From Phyllostachys edulis (Eukaryota > Streptophyta > Magnoliopsida > Poales > Poaceae): a stretch of DNA of 64,000 bases. The notes beneath the pieces were generated by a model. That model saw nothing but the letters and a program-made list of their open reading frames with translations. It ran no database searches and was not told the DNA's origin. This document shows positions 10,977 to 23,802 of this stretch, in pieces. Numbering within the stretch: the stretch's first letter is position 1; every line of letters starts with the position of its first letter. The position numbers were made by a program, and so were the translations under genes. Where the stretch lies: positions 40,910,204 through 40,974,203 of the forward strand of contig CM070554.1 in NCBI GenBank assembly GCA_036346405.1, read 5' to 3'.

Positions 10977-12184
10977 CCAGTCCATACCTAGTCGAACTTA
11001 ATCAACAACAGTCAATAAAAGATACTCCACTATAAAACATGTTTCCCTCAAACAACATATAGTGAGTTCAAGATCCATATATCATTAAGTCCTAGTGAGC
11101 TTTGGCATCACTACTATAAACTTAGTGATTTTAGGTAAGCAACTATTTGCTAATCATATCACATATGACTCTTGTTTGATTGGAGACATCTCCATGTACT
11201 TCCGATCAATACTATGCCCCAAGGCTCAAAACTATTATGATAGCCTTGTCAAGTTAAACCAATACTATGCATGTGTGTGTCCGACACCCACCCCATCTTA
11301 TTAAGATAGTCAATGGCATCCTACTTTGGTAGACCTACCAATTAACGATCAAAATCGTGATGGTCACAACGATTGGAAAGGCATCAAATTAACTTGATTT
11401 TTCACTGAGGGATACTATTCTACCATGTTAAAACATCTAATGATAAAACATGATTAATAGCATGACAGGAATAAATACAAACATTTACAGATAATCATAT
11501 TAAACTGTGAAATAGTATGGCCCTCAACATGTCGATCTCCATCAGCATGCTTCCTGTCCTCTGACCACCATGCTTGACGTCTCTGACTATATTCATCTAC
11601 TAAGCAATTATTCCTAAGAGCTAGTAATGAATTACATAGGATAATTTCAAGCATCACATATTGGTACGCAGACCATTATACAATAATATGTAGCTCGATG
11701 GCTATCTCACAGCATGATACGCGGGCCATGAAAATCCATTCATGCATCACATACACAATGGGCCATACAATTCACATCAAACCTTGCAAAAACGAGTTAT
11801 GCATAGAATCCAATTCTATCGGGTGACATGAACACATACTATCTATAACACTCGGTACGAATACCCTATTCCAAACCAATCTGATCACTGCCTTGATACG
11901 ACCATGCACTACGGCATACTCTGATGGTGGAATTCTGACCAGTAGGAGTATTATGCAGTGTGGTTGTGTACGAGTGCAGTAAACCATCTGATCCTTTTAA
12001 CTCATACCTCCTCGTAAACCCATCTACTACCACCGAAAACCGATCGATCTTATCGACCAGTGCCTAGATCATTTCATTGAGATGAACCGATCTAGGTTAC
12101 CAGACCCGACCAGTAATATATCCAATCTACTACTACCACATATCAAGTATATGCGACCGATCTAGATCAAAAACTTCGCAGGAT
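10977..12184 (-). other. Copia A leader and lost gag region, non-coding
   Basis: Between the primer site and the zinc knuckle I can read no gag sequence on the minus strand. The longest open stretches are below 75 codons and show no family motif. This is either a long 5' leader or replaced or decayed gag sequence. Confidence 0.5.
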
Positions 12185-12197
12185 GGCTCTGATACCA
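12185..12197 (-). other. Primer binding site of copia A
   Basis: TGGTATCAGAGCC on the minus strand lies one base inside the 5' LTR. It is complementary to the 3' end of plant initiator tRNA-Met, the usual primer of copia elements. Confidence 0.88.
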
Positions 12198-12198
12198 T

Positions 12199-13774
12199 TG
12201 AAGGGATACGGGCAGGCTAAAATAGCTACAATTCAAAAATTCTACCACGTAAACCAGGAAGCTAGGCAAGAAGATGATCACAGATCGTTACCACCGACAT
12301 TTACGAGAAAGCAGAAGAAGAGTTGGACCACCTAGTCCAACGAGAGCACGCCAATGTAGTGAAGTGAGTCGCCGCCGCCCTCGCAAGTCGATCGTCTCCT
12401 CCAGCAACCTCAGCAGTTCCTTGTGAAGATCGCGGATCGTCCATAAGCGCAACAGCAACCACAGTAACGCCTCTATGGTATCCACACATCCAGAGAAGGA
12501 ACAACCGTACGCCGGTGTGCTAGCACCAAGTCGCGCAATAGAGCTCTCAAGAAGATGGCGGCTAGGGTTTCGTTAGAGCAACTCACATCAATCGTATCAC
12601 ATCTCCCAATAGCCTCAAGCATCTCCTTATATAGTGCTCATGACGGATCCTATCCGAACACGTTTTGGTCCAACCTGTTAAGTGTGTGACCTGTTAGGTT
12701 TATGTGTAGTCGGTTGTGACTCGGAAACCCTTTCCAGTCACGAGTCGTTAGCGGTTCCTAGCAGGACATAACGATTCCCGAATACACACAAATTATATCG
12801 AACGAACATTAATGCAATATGATCTACGACCAGGTCCTCATCACTTACGACCAGGTCATATCTCTATACGACCAATTCGTATTTGATCACAACCAGTTTG
12901 TAACTCCTTTCGACTAGGTTTCGACCACTCTGTGATTACATTCGACTAGTCTACGACCAGCTCGTATCTCCATACGACCAGTCCGTAACTGATCGAACTA
13001 AGCGACCTACTCGTGTATTCTCCTTTTGCCTCATGATGTCTAGTTGAACTCTAGGTGAGATATCATATAATCCATGGATTGTTCAATACTTTCTCGATCG
13101 AGTGTCGGATAACCTTATGTGGTCGAACTCTTCGACCACCAGTGGCATGTCCATACACTTTCTTTATCTGACCACTTCGAGGGGCCCAGAGACATCTCTC
13201 CTGTTATGTTAGGAGGGGCAAATACCATATCCAATGAGTCACATCCCTCAGCATGTTTCATAACATACCCGAAAGCTACCTTTATAACTACCCGGTTGCG
13301 AGTAGCGTTTGGCAAACCCTAAGAGTGCTATTACACATGTAGGGAACCATGCTTATCCAGGTCTAAGGATTATACATCATCATTGCTTGAGACCAACTGA
13401 TAACACATAGAATCATAACAATCTCAACAGTGTCTCAAGGTGGGTCAATCCAACCCCATGTTCTCCAACATGTGTTCACATTATTAATTCGATATCCCTA
13501 TATCAATGACCGGTGAAACATGGTCATCAATCAATACATGTGCTGGTCGATAGGATCACTGATGTTCCGATCAGTGACATCTGACCAGGGGTACTTTTAG
13601 ATTGACATCATATATGTTAAAAGAGCTTCACGAACAAGTCACATACTTGTTAATCTTCATAACCAATGATTCATTCAAGGAACAGAATAACATTTATTCA
13701 ATTACTCATAAACATAGACTGATACAATCATCTCTATGATTGCCTCTAGGGCATATCACCAATAGTGTGCGCAC
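12199..13774 (-). repeat. 5' LTR of copia A
   Basis: This 1.58-kb LTR matches 3775-5348. It contains the TATA box (12625-12633, minus) and the CTGGTCGTA-like array (12828-12990). Compared with the other LTR it lacks the intact region around the ATGTAGTGGTC block, which differs by several bases and small indels near 12290-12380. Confidence 0.9.
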
Positions 13775-15852
13775 ACATGGGCGGTCCATCCAACCCCGAA
13801 GCCCAAGGCTCGATGGATCTAGTCCACCATGAGCTGTGTCACTACCATGTGGGTCCCACATGTCAGGTTTTTCTTTTATTTTCTTTTCTAGCCGAAATTC
13901 TGAGGGCTGACGTCAGCCAATGTCATAATTCAATTTTTTCGTAGGAAAATAATTTGGAAATTCTAGTAAATCCTAATTAGGTTATTTCTTTAGATTTTGA
14001 ACTTCAAAAGGCCATATCTTCTTCATCTGAACTCCGATTGAGTCCATTCAAATTTCTAAATTCATCTAAATTCGAGATCTATTTATTTGAGATTTTTATT
14101 TAATTTTTAGAGTTTATTTTGTCTCTATTATTTATTTGTTTTGTTTGTTTGCTTCGTTTGCGAGTAGACGTTGATACTTCGGGGAACTTTGAAGAAGTAG
14201 GAGTTCCTCAAGATCAAGACCAGTACCTAGATCTATTCCCAGGCAAGTTATACCTTTGATCATATTGAACCCAGTTTTCAAAAGCTACTTTGATTTAAGT
14301 CTGCATTCTAATTTAAGTGTTTATTTAAATGCTTTGTTTATATTCACCTTGTCTATTGTTATGTCATAATCTTTTGTCACCCTAGATTGGTTCATTATTT
14401 AGTTGGTATTATCATAGCACCAATGTGAGTTGGTTAGATACGAGTAGATTGCTTAGTCATGCTACGAGTCATCATTCTATGTGAGTTGCAATTATGAATT
14501 TGACTAAGTGATTATGGAACTTTGTGTTAAAACTGTGTACGCTGTGTGCTATTACTCGTTGATGGCATGTGTTATACTTAACCAATAGGGTGGGAAAAGA
14601 TTTAGACTGAGGCAAGTGGTGGACACTAAGTGATATGGTGGAGCTCAGTGCGTGGGATTTTAAAAAGAATAGTTACTTAGTTAGAAATTCAAAGTCTTGC
14701 CTTGGTTAGTTAAGGACTTAACTTCTGTACGCCATTGAATTGGGCCTTCTATACATCCACATGCCTGATGGGACGGGCCTAACTTAGTAGATTATGGAGT
14801 CTCAACATTGACTGCTCAGGTAGTAGGTTAGGCTTTGTGCAAGGGTGGAGGTGTGTTTCAGCCTCAGTGGCGACTCACATCGCAAGACAGTTCGCCGCTT
14901 CCCTGTCCAACGGTGTGCGTCGGACCAATTTCCTCAGTGGGCATTGGCACTGGCGGTAAAACACATCGGGAGTGTCAATATTTGAGATGCAGTTTTTGAA
15001 ATATTTTGTTATGATTAGTGCTTGCAACACTAGTTAGATCGTGTGGGTAAAGTGTACAACCTCTGCAGAGTGTTAAACAATCTATTCGAATAGCCGCGTC
15101 CATGGTCATGGATATGCTCGGGGATTTCACACGATGGTTAGATTTTCATAAAACATTTGGAAAGGGAGCTGTGTGATCTAAGTCATATGGATGTGTGTAT
15201 AAATTGATTAGACTTTGTGTTCTTTGTGAAAACAACTGTTAAATTAATATTGTTTATTTGTTTTACATTGTGTTTGAATCTATTATTTGTATTCGAATGG
15301 CAAATATTGCATTTCTGCAGAAGAACCACAGAAGCCATTCATTTGGAATAAGCCATCATGTATACATTGCATTCTATGGTATGACTTGCGAGTATGGTTG
15401 TGTACTCATGCTTGTTATAATCAATCAACAGAAGTGGAGGAGTCTTCGCCTGCTTTTGAGGAGGAGTTCTACGAAGGTATTGATCGTTAAGTCTTGATCC
15501 CAGTTGGTTGCATGTGGCGAATTGATGGGATTCCGCTGAAGTTATTTGTTCTACTGCTGCTTATTTCTTTATTGCCAGACCTACGAGGCATAATAAATGT
15601 AAACTTGACCATAAGGTCAAAATGATTATTTGTTATTCAAATTACTCGTTTATGCTATTATTCGTCTTTTGTGGATCAATATTCATCTATGTTAACACTG
15701 TGTGCATTATACACAGAGGGTCCAGAATTGTATTTTTGGGTCCCGACAGTTCTTGGGAATTAGTTTTTATAAATGATCTAGATGAGATGCAAAAACCTCA
15801 TTCTAGAATCAAACTTTTTACAATAATGTCTTTATACAACCATCATAAGTAC

Positions 15853-15881
15853 CCCTTATCATTGATTTATAATGATAAGGG
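15853..15881. repeat. 11-bp perfect inverted repeat
   Basis: CCCTTATCATT and AATGATAAGGG are separated by a 7-nt loop. It lies just before the 29-bp tandem array. No function is assigned. Confidence 0.7.
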
Positions 15882-15900
15882 AAGATTACAATTACCAAGT

Positions 15901-16032
15901 GGTCATAAGCTCTTCTACGACCACCTTATGGTCGTAAGCTCTTCTACGACCACCTTATGATTGTAAGGTTTACTATGATCACCTTATGGTTGTAAGACTT
16001 TCTATGGCCAGGTCAACTATGACCACCCTATA
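15901..16032. repeat. 29-bp tandem repeat, about 4.5 units
   Basis: Units at 15901-15929 and 15930-15958 differ at one position. The units from 15959 and 15988 are more diverged. The core TCTACGACCACCTTAT contains TACGACCA, resembling the repeat in copia U3, though the context is different. Confidence 0.8.
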
Positions 16033-16254
16033 GTTGATAGAACCCACAGACATGTGGACCCAATCGACTAGGGACTCTATTCACTACGCTTATTTATGCG
16101 TAGTAGTTATACATATGCTGTTACTCTCTAACATAATTGTACATAATTCTCTCTGTCTCTGGCATAACTGCATGGCGAACCTGCGGGAGGGTGTTTCTCT
16201 AACAATAACCGTCACCAAACGTTTGTAATTAACCAACCGTTGAGGCGCATCCTA

Positions 16255-16292
16255 TGTAACACCCTGGCTATGCGAAAGCCAAGATGTTACCT
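16255..16292 (-). repeat. 38-bp LTR-end hairpin motif, copy 1
   Basis: The motif contains GTAACA...TGTTAC enclosing TGGCT-ATGCGAA-AGCCA. It is identical to 18183-18220 and differs from 23803-23840 by two transitions. On the minus strand it is the 3' end (U5 end) of the LTR. Confidence 0.85.
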
Positions 16293-18182
16293 CAACGAGC
16301 AAGAATCGAGGGCACGGTCTTACTCATTGGTCAACGTCCCTAACGAACCTCACACGCCAGAGCTCTCAAGCACTCTCCCGACATCGGATCAACAAAACGT
16401 TGTGCACCCCGTGCTAGGACTCGAGATGGTCCTAGCGATATGCCATCTTCCAAAATTCTTGCAATTTTCTAGTAACAAACAAAGTACATTGGAACAACCT
16501 TCCCTGTTAGTACCAACCACGCAAGCTGCACAACACACATAGAACTATTGTTCCATCTCTCAGTCAAACTCTTCCGCTTACCAAGGAACACCTCCTTTAA
16601 CCCGGAACGCACAAAAGAACTTGCTTTAAACAAACTCTTTTACAAATAGAACCCACTGAAAATAAAGGATTCTCATCGCAATCACGCAATGCCAACTCCC
16701 CACCAAGAGGGTCAAACCCAAAATTGAAGATTCATCACGAAAACCCTTCCACTTTTCAATTAGGCAGTTTGCAAATAAACACCACATCAACCAAAAGAGA
16801 AACCACTCGAATGTCCAAATCAAACACTTCCTTTATTTTCCTGAACCAGAAAGAACCACCATACCAACAAAAAGCCAACGCTATTAGTAAATGACCTCTG
16901 TCTTAAACACTTAGCTCAAACAAGAATCAAAAGAGCATTTCACTACTCGAGAATTTTTTTTGTAATTAAATTTCCCTCGAATCAGGAGATTCCAAATCAT
17001 CACACTATCTCCTTCCTCTTAACTGGCAACTCAAAGCGATGCTTGACCCGAAAGTAACAACCACACTCATCTAAAGGAACTCTACTAGTCCACAAAAAGA
17101 TACTCTAGTCCACTCCTCTACCGAAGGAATAATTCTAACAAATAATTCCCAACACCTCGATAGTACCAATTGTAACACCCACAATCACATCACCTCAATC
17201 CTTTAAGGATAATCAACTTGTAATTCTCAGCACACACGCTCATTTACTATGCCCAAAAGATTCCATCAATGATCATCACATTATTCGGAATCCACTTTTA
17301 TTCTACTCTTTCCACACATTTTCATTGGGCAACCAAGATTCTAGCATAAAACACATGTCCCACATCCACCTTCAAGACTCCTACAATGAACTCCTGGTAT
17401 AAATGATAGGAAATCCTTAGATTTGATTGTCTACAATTCCCACAATCCAACCATACTCAATCTTTAACATCAATCATGTAAACATAACCTCGAACAAATT
17501 ATCTTTATAAAGATTCTAATTCTCAGAGGGTTACTCACTGACGCCAAGTCATACCTGATAATAACCCAACAATCCTGGCTACCTCATTAATTACTTTAAC
17601 GATTAGATTACTTCGCTAATCTCATTACACTATATCGTCATAATTCACCTACACAACCTTGCGAATTGCTCAATCGCGATACTCTAGTAGATTGATCAAG
17701 ATTCCCACACTTTTTGATAGTATCAACATCCCAACATAAACTAAGGTTCTTGGATTACAATTCAATATAGGTTCTACTAGTTGCACAATGCAATCAGTTT
17801 AGCCCCAAAGACAAATATTCTATTTCAAATTAAATCCTCTCCAAGGAGTATTCCAGGAAATCAGTTTATCACCCACTGTATCTCACATAACTTGACACCC
17901 CATGGTCTCACAACAACAATTAATAAATACTTCAAAAGACCCTTGTGAAACGAATCGGTTGATTCTTTCTCAAAAGAAAAGGCAAATGAAAATAATTTTC
18001 ACCACCTAGAAAAACATTTACCACTCACAGTAAACACAGGACCAAGGGAAATAGTCAATTAGACAATGAACTCGAAAAACATAAGAGGAGGAGTCCATAG
18101 TTGAGGGCACAAGTCCCGCACGAAGAGAATATCAAACCTCAAATGAGAAGAAGGTATTGCTTTTGAAAATCGAGAAACTCAC

Positions 18183-18220
18183 TGTAACACCCTGGCTATG
18201 CGAAAGCCAAGATGTTACCT
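18183..18220 (-). repeat. 38-bp LTR-end hairpin motif, copy 2
   Basis: It is identical to 16255-16292, and the match to the right LTR of B extends eight bases further (aaaactct). It marks either the inner LTR boundary of B or the end of another LTR of this family. No primer site adjoins it on the left. Confidence 0.8.
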
Positions 18221-18610
18221 AAAACTCTTATGGTGCAAAAGCAAAAGGTTTAGGCACACTCAAATAAACAGCAAGTTACAAAACTTGACTTCAGTCTCAA
18301 ATACTTCTACTTCACTCCTTCCTTTAACAAAGAAGGTTATTTTCTATGATTACTATATCACTTTGCCCGAAACAGTTTCAACTACCACAGAAATCATGAG
18401 GTCTAAATGATCATAGTTGTAAAAACTCGAAACATTTTCATTAAATTAGTATCACGCAAGCGATCAAATTCTTGTACTTATAAAACATTCAACATTATCA
18501 TCACAACCACATGCTGACAATCATACTAATCAACAAAATAATACTCTCTCGGCAAGAATCATCATAGCTTACTATCCCATCATAAAACTCTTCTAAAAAC
18601 ACAATAAACT

Positions 18611-18674
<64 letters not shown>

Positions 18675-20364
18675 ATATATATTTCTCACTAAAATTGCCA
18701 CAATCAGCTTTGATCTATAGAAGATCCGTGAGCAAACTATAATATTGAAGCATAACTCTCTTAACAATGGAATACTATCATATGACCATATCACAAGACA
18801 CACTAATATAAATCACTTATTGAATTTATCCAATCAACTCTTAGCGTTGCTAAACAGCAAACCTCATGCACACTAATTGCACTCTACACAAAACCATTAA
18901 GAATTGATGAGGGTATTAGTCATGAAAGCATTTATGGTTATACAACTATTTGTAATCACACAAGCATATACAAATACATGATCAACATTCCACCTTATGT
19001 TCAGGAATTAGAGCAATAAGTCATTTAAGCTTTAACCATCTAATCTTCTATCAAGCAAGGTTTCACAAAGCGTTACATCAACGTTCATCTAGTCCTTTAT
19101 ACATGTTTCAATAACTTTAGCATGGCAAGAATTAGGTGAAGCTATCATTTACTTGATCACCAATTAGCCAACTAAAAGATAAATTCAAGATTAATATTTA
19201 CTAAGACAGCATTCGAATGCATTCTTAACTTAACCATCACTAGCGGTCAGAATAACCAAAAGAGGACCTCAAATCCATTTTCTCTAACAAATTTAGCAGA
19301 TTACTCAATCTTAATGTTCAAACCGGTTCATCAATATTCCACACTTCTTAACAAACCATAGGTTCTGGACATATATAGACAGACTCTTATTAAAATTCAT
19401 CATGTGTTAAATACAAGGACATTTTAAATTAATCAATTTCACTTCCATGGATGTTAGCTAAGAATCATTGGTTTGCACCATGCTAATAACTCAACCTGAT
19501 AACTCATAACAGACCAAATGACCAATTAATTCATTTAATTAAAACCTCTTCGTTTAGCATGACCAGACATCACTAAAGGATTTTAACTCCTTTCAGAAAA
19601 AGAGGCATTAAACTTCAACCCTCGAAATAATCCAAAAGAAATACATAAAACCAAAGCTTTCACAAGTTAAAGAACTTACAACAGAAAACTTTCAGTATCT
19701 GGAATACCAAGCGAATAAATGAGTCATATTTTCCAATAAGAAGGGCAGAACTCCCATAAAAAGATCAATCTTGCTGATAACCGACGTTCACACAAAAACA
19801 ACAATAGATCAGTAGTTAGGAGAACAAGTAATCGCTTCATGGAACTAAGAAAGACCAATGAAAACTCATCAGCTGTATTGTAAACACTAACTCAAGAAAA
19901 ATTTATCAACCACAACTATAACCAAAATTGGCCAAAATTCAAGCTTAAGGAAAAGAACAACTTTTCTAAAAAAACTCACCCTCAACATCTATAACTATGG
20001 TAATCGGGGTAACTACTTCTCTATTCATATACCACGAACGGTGGTGTAATCTAGCAAAGCCCAGGGCCGCAACCACGACCTAAACCTCTCAACATCAACT
20101 ATCATCTCACATAACCAATATAATCAATTGAGTATACAAGATCATCTCATAACAATCGTAGAATAAATTTATAGGTATAGAAGATCATATCATATCATAT
20201 CATAGATTAACAATCCAACATAATGGAAACAGAAATGCATTGCTTGACCCATCCCATCCTACTGTGCACCAGTGTGTCAAGTTTTAGGTAAATTAACCAT
20301 TAACAAATTTTAGCAAATTAAGTTACCTAAGTTGTTAACCTATTCACCACGGACATAAAGCGCG
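18221..20364. other. AT-rich non-coding internal part of B
   Basis: I see no coding region here. The sequence is A/C-rich and G-poor on the plus strand. Apart from the microsatellite at 18615-18681 and a short 'catat' run near 20185-20204 nothing stands out. Confidence 0.5.
18615..18681. repeat. (AT)n-(GTAT)n compound microsatellite
   Basis: About 36 bp of AT repeats are followed by six GTAT units and a short AT tail. Confidence 0.95.
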
Positions 20365-20369
20365 CTCTG

Positions 20370-23300
20370 TGTCGGACCCGGGATTAACACTCCCAAATCC
20401 TCTGTGCATTTCTGAACTAGTCCCATGATCAGTAGCTAGTTCACATAGTAAACAGATATGGTAACATCAAAAAATTGCACAATTATATTAATAATCAACA
20501 AAGTTTATTACAAAAGAGTCTTACAAGCCAACAATAAAGAAACACAGTGGAAGACGAAGAAGTAGTGGAGTCCAGCTGATCGGCCGCAGGCAATCGACTG
20601 GGGTAGCAGCCTAGTCGTCGAGATTCACACCGGTAGCAAAGTCCTTCTCCTTTGAAATTTGTTTGCATAAAACAAGTATGAGCACAACTACCGTGCTCGC
20701 AAGTTACACCCGTCAAGTAACAGATTGAATGCATGCATACAAGGATATCTCAAAGGAAGGCTTATAGGGTTATTTGTGCAAAAAGCAGTATTTGACAAGT
20801 TAAATACAATACTAAGTTCAAAAGTAGTTATTCCATAACTAGAATTCATTTTATAAATTCTCAGTTTTATTGTCAGATAACATTCACACATGAATGGTGA
20901 AGGATACCATCCTATCACTTGGCTTCCCGCCCAATTCCCATTTGAATAAACCATTTGATGCCAAATCATTTTGAAATCAAAACTAAAGTCTAACTTTGAG
21001 TGGCTTTGCCAAGCATGTCCATGACCGTGGACATGGCTATTTGAATAGTTCTTAACACTCTGCAGAGGTTGTACAACTTTACCCACAAGAGATAATCAAC
21101 TTGTAATGTCCGTTTGACACGCTTTCGAAGGTGTGCGACTAAGTGATTATCACAAGGCCTTTACAGTGCGTCATTCTACCGTAGTCCCTCCTCACTAAGG
21201 TTTCACCCCCTTTGGACTGACCATCCACCGGGTTCAGGCCTCCTCTTATGCCAGGTGGGACTAACGTAGGTCATAACATGCCTACCCACCGCATCTGAAG
21301 GGAACGATCACGGTGAAACATTGCAAATTTCTCAGCCAGGTCCTGCCCATACATGACATGTGGTAGTACGATTGTGGCTTAGCAAAAGCGGCTCTCAGGC
21401 CGGTCCTTAACTGACTTGGGCGACTTCTAATAAGAACCTTGGGCCTCAACCCTCTGACCAAGTTGAACCCATGCATAAACCTGCACCCACCAACCATCCA
21501 TTTCGCCCAAGAACAAACCAAATTTTCCTTTTTGCTTTTCAAAATCATTTGCAAAAATCTTCCATGACAAACTAATGCCATAGATTTTTAAACAATATTT
21601 GATTTTTGGCTGAAAATCCCCAAATCAAATATTTTTGGTCTAAGCATAGCTAAGCATAATTTTTCTCAAAAAGTTCTAGTTCATACTATTGCATGAACTA
21701 GATTTTCATCTAAGGTGACAAAGTAGATTTATTTCAATGGCAAGATTGACAGTACAAAGGATTTAGGCATAACTATAATTTAAAATAGGGATTTAAATTA
21801 GACTGTATAGAAATAAGCATGCAATAATAATTTAAAAATAGAATCTACATAATTTGAAATAATGGGATCAAATATGATCAACGGTATAACTTGCCTTGCT
21901 CACTTGGTTGCTTTCAAACGGCATCGAAATCGGACTCTCCGAAGTCGTCTAAATCTATACGAGAAAATAAACCAAATTCAAACAAAATTCAAATGAAGAT
22001 AGAAATGAACTCCAAATTAAATAATTTTAGTTTAGTTAGCTAGATCTTGAATTTATATGAATTTAGAAATTTGAATCGACGAAATCGGAGTTCGTATGAA
22101 GGAGAACGAACCCCGGGAAATTTTAAAATCACATGAAATGATGAATAATTGGAATTTTAGAATTTGGAATTATTTTTCTGAAGACAATTCAATTTATGAC
22201 GTCAGCGGCTGGTTTCCTCCACGGGGTGAACAGATATGCCACGTGGATGCAAGCGGTGACGGGGCAACCACATGGGCAGATTTGGTGACGTGGCGATGAG
22301 GTGGCGCATACGTGGCGCGACCACGTCATCGTGGCACTGGCAGCGGCTCGACCGTGAGCTCGCCGGCGAACGGCGACACGGTGACGGCCGGCGAGGGCAT
22401 CAACGGGTATAGGAGATCGCGAGGGTCGTGATGCTTACCACAGCGACGCCCGGGCACGGAGAAATCATCGGCGGCGAGGACCTTGGCGGTGGCGCGGTTC
22501 GGCTCGTGGTGGCGCAGGGCTTCGGGCGACGCTCCGGCGAAGGCGGCGCGAGCACGGGGTTTGCGGGGCTGTGACGATTCCGTTGGTGTGGTCCACGGCG
22601 CCGATTAGTCCTTGTGGCCGCCGGAATCGAGGGAGGATCGAGCTTCAGGTGGCGAGGCAAAACTCCAAAATCCGGCGAAATGAGGCGAGGAGAGGAGGGG
22701 TGAGTGGAGGGGTTTGGATGAGTGAAGCATTGCGCACCCGGTGCTCCCTTTTATAGGGGCCGGGGTGGGGTGAGGGAGGAGATCGTGCGCGACTGTTCTG
22801 GGTGCAATTGAAGAACGAAATGAAAACGGCTTAATTAATTGCATGTGTTGGAAGAAACGTGCAATTGAAGGTGTTGTCATGTGCGTGACATTAATGCACA
22901 CATTCCCCTTCAAACGGAATTGGTTTTAATGCACCGAGTGCGGAGAAAGGAGAGAAAGAGTGAGGTTCGGCCATTAATGGAGCTCGGAGCTCGGTTGTAG
23001 CAGTTGGAGCAGCAGGGAGGGAAGAGGAGGGGCGGCATGGTGGTGGAGGTGGCCGGCGGTGAGGTCGGCGGTGGCCAGAGGTGGCGTGGGTGAAGGCGGG
23101 ATTGGCCATGGCTGCTGTCCATTGCTTGCTCGGTTTACAACAGAGAAGAAGATGAATGGTTGGAGGAAGAAGAAGATAGGAAAGAGGGAATAAATAGAAT
23201 TTAAGAGGGCATATATTTGACTGGAAGCGAAAGGGACAGTGGGCAGCCCGTGCATGTGCTCTGCACGTTAAGCGTGCACTGCCTTTGAGCAGAATCGGGA

Positions 23301-23789
23301 TGGGGGACCCGATGGGAAGGGCTCTGCGCGGGAAAAAAAAATTATATATATATAATTATTTTTTTTCGAGGTACTGTTCATATGTGACGACGGATGGTCC
23401 GATCAGCTCAACGTGATGTTCGGACCAGTCTAACAGATTTTCCTTAATTTTCGGATTTTTTAAAAAACAATAAATCAAATACAATTTTAGAAGATAGCAA
23501 ATAGAGTCCAAAATTCTAGAAAAATTCACAAAAATTCCTAGAATTATTTTGAACTTAATAAAAATAGTTCCAACTTATAATTGGTAATTAATTTTTAAAT
23601 AATTAATTTTGGCTTTAAAATAATTAGAGAAAGCTTTTAAAATCCCGTAAAATAATTAAAATTTTACTTTTGACTTTTAAAACTTCAGAAATTCAAATAA
23701 AGCAATCAAACTCTGTCAAATTTTAGAAAATCCAACAAAATAATAACTTTATTTATTTTATTTTGGTAACAACACTTTGAGATGTTACA
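20370..23789 (-). mobile_element. Gypsy-type solo LTR F inside the primer site of B
   Basis: On the minus strand the 3.42-kb LTR starts TGTAACATCTC (23789) and ends GGGTCCGACA (20370). The duplication CTCTG is perfect (20365-20369 and 23790-23794). It is the same family as E (inverted) and D. A TATA-like box lies at 22748-22755 on the minus strand, and the GC-rich part around 22300-23100 corresponds to the transcript-leader part of E. It has no coding region and no internal domain. Confidence 0.9.
22748..22755 (-). promoter_or_regulatory. TATA box of LTR F
   Basis: TATAAAAG on the minus strand lies in a GC-rich context, at a position comparable with the TATA box of E. Confidence 0.5.
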
Positions 23790-23800
23790 CTCTGATACCA
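23790..23800 (-). other. Primer binding site of B, interrupted by F
   Basis: TGGTATCAGAG on the minus strand lies two bases inside the LTR of B and fits an initiator tRNA-Met primer, common in copia and chromovirus-type gypsy elements. Its continuation (CAGAGCGCGC, minus) is found on the other side of LTR F at 20360-20369. Confidence 0.85.
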
Positions 23801-23802
23801 AC

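Larger units (their letters stand above)
3775..13774 (-). mobile_element. Ty1/copia retrotransposon A, nearly full length, degenerate
   Basis: The element lies on the minus strand: 5' LTR at 12199-13774, primer site 12185-12197, gag/pol remnants 10976-5369, polypurine tract 5349-5359, 3' LTR 3775-5348. Pol order is protease, integrase, reverse transcriptase, RNase H, which defines copia. Solo LTR M (7602-9883) interrupts integrase. LTR ends on the minus strand read TA...CA. The flanks are GTGCA (3770-3774) and GTGTG (13775-13779), an imperfect duplication that fits an original GTGCG altered by CpG decay. The two LTRs differ by roughly one base in 12-15 by eye plus indels, so the insertion is not recent. 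The protein blocks suggest the Tork/Angela group; that is inference. Confidence 0.9.
2577..15748 (+). mobile_element. Gypsy-type solo LTR E, split by copia A
   Basis: The LTR starts TGTAACATCCC at 2577 and ends GGTCCCGACA at 15748, flanked by the perfect 5-bp duplication GTTCT (2572-2576 and 15749-15753). After removing the copia insertion (3775-13774) about 3.2 kb remain. It is homologous to LTR F read on the opposite strand, with matching termini and shared blocks such as the ctctgcagag stretch. The right part (13775-15748) has no credible coding region. No primer site or internal region is present, so this is a solo LTR left by LTR-LTR recombination. Confidence 0.85.
15749..16254. other. 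Flank between LTR E and element B; tandem repeat and palindrome
   Basis: After the GTTCT duplication of E the sequence is AT-rich, with no coding region I can support. It holds a perfect 11-bp inverted repeat (15853-15881) and a 29-bp tandem repeat (15901-16032). It may be the continuation of the gypsy remnant at 135-2571; direct homology is not visible. Confidence 0.5.

Noticed and set aside
11095..11987. Short frames in the copia A leader as gag
   Set aside because: No gag motif, mixed strands and lengths below 75 codons.
18501..18803. Minus-strand 100-codon frame
   Set aside because: Built largely from the AT/GTAT microsatellite.
22400..23255. Several minus-strand frames of 70-100 codons
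   Set aside because: GC-rich leader part of LTR F; frames overlap in all phases, show no motif and are not kept in E.
23790..23800. Primer site that seems to precede LTR F
   Set aside because: It belongs to B; F inserted within it, as the CTCTG duplication shows.
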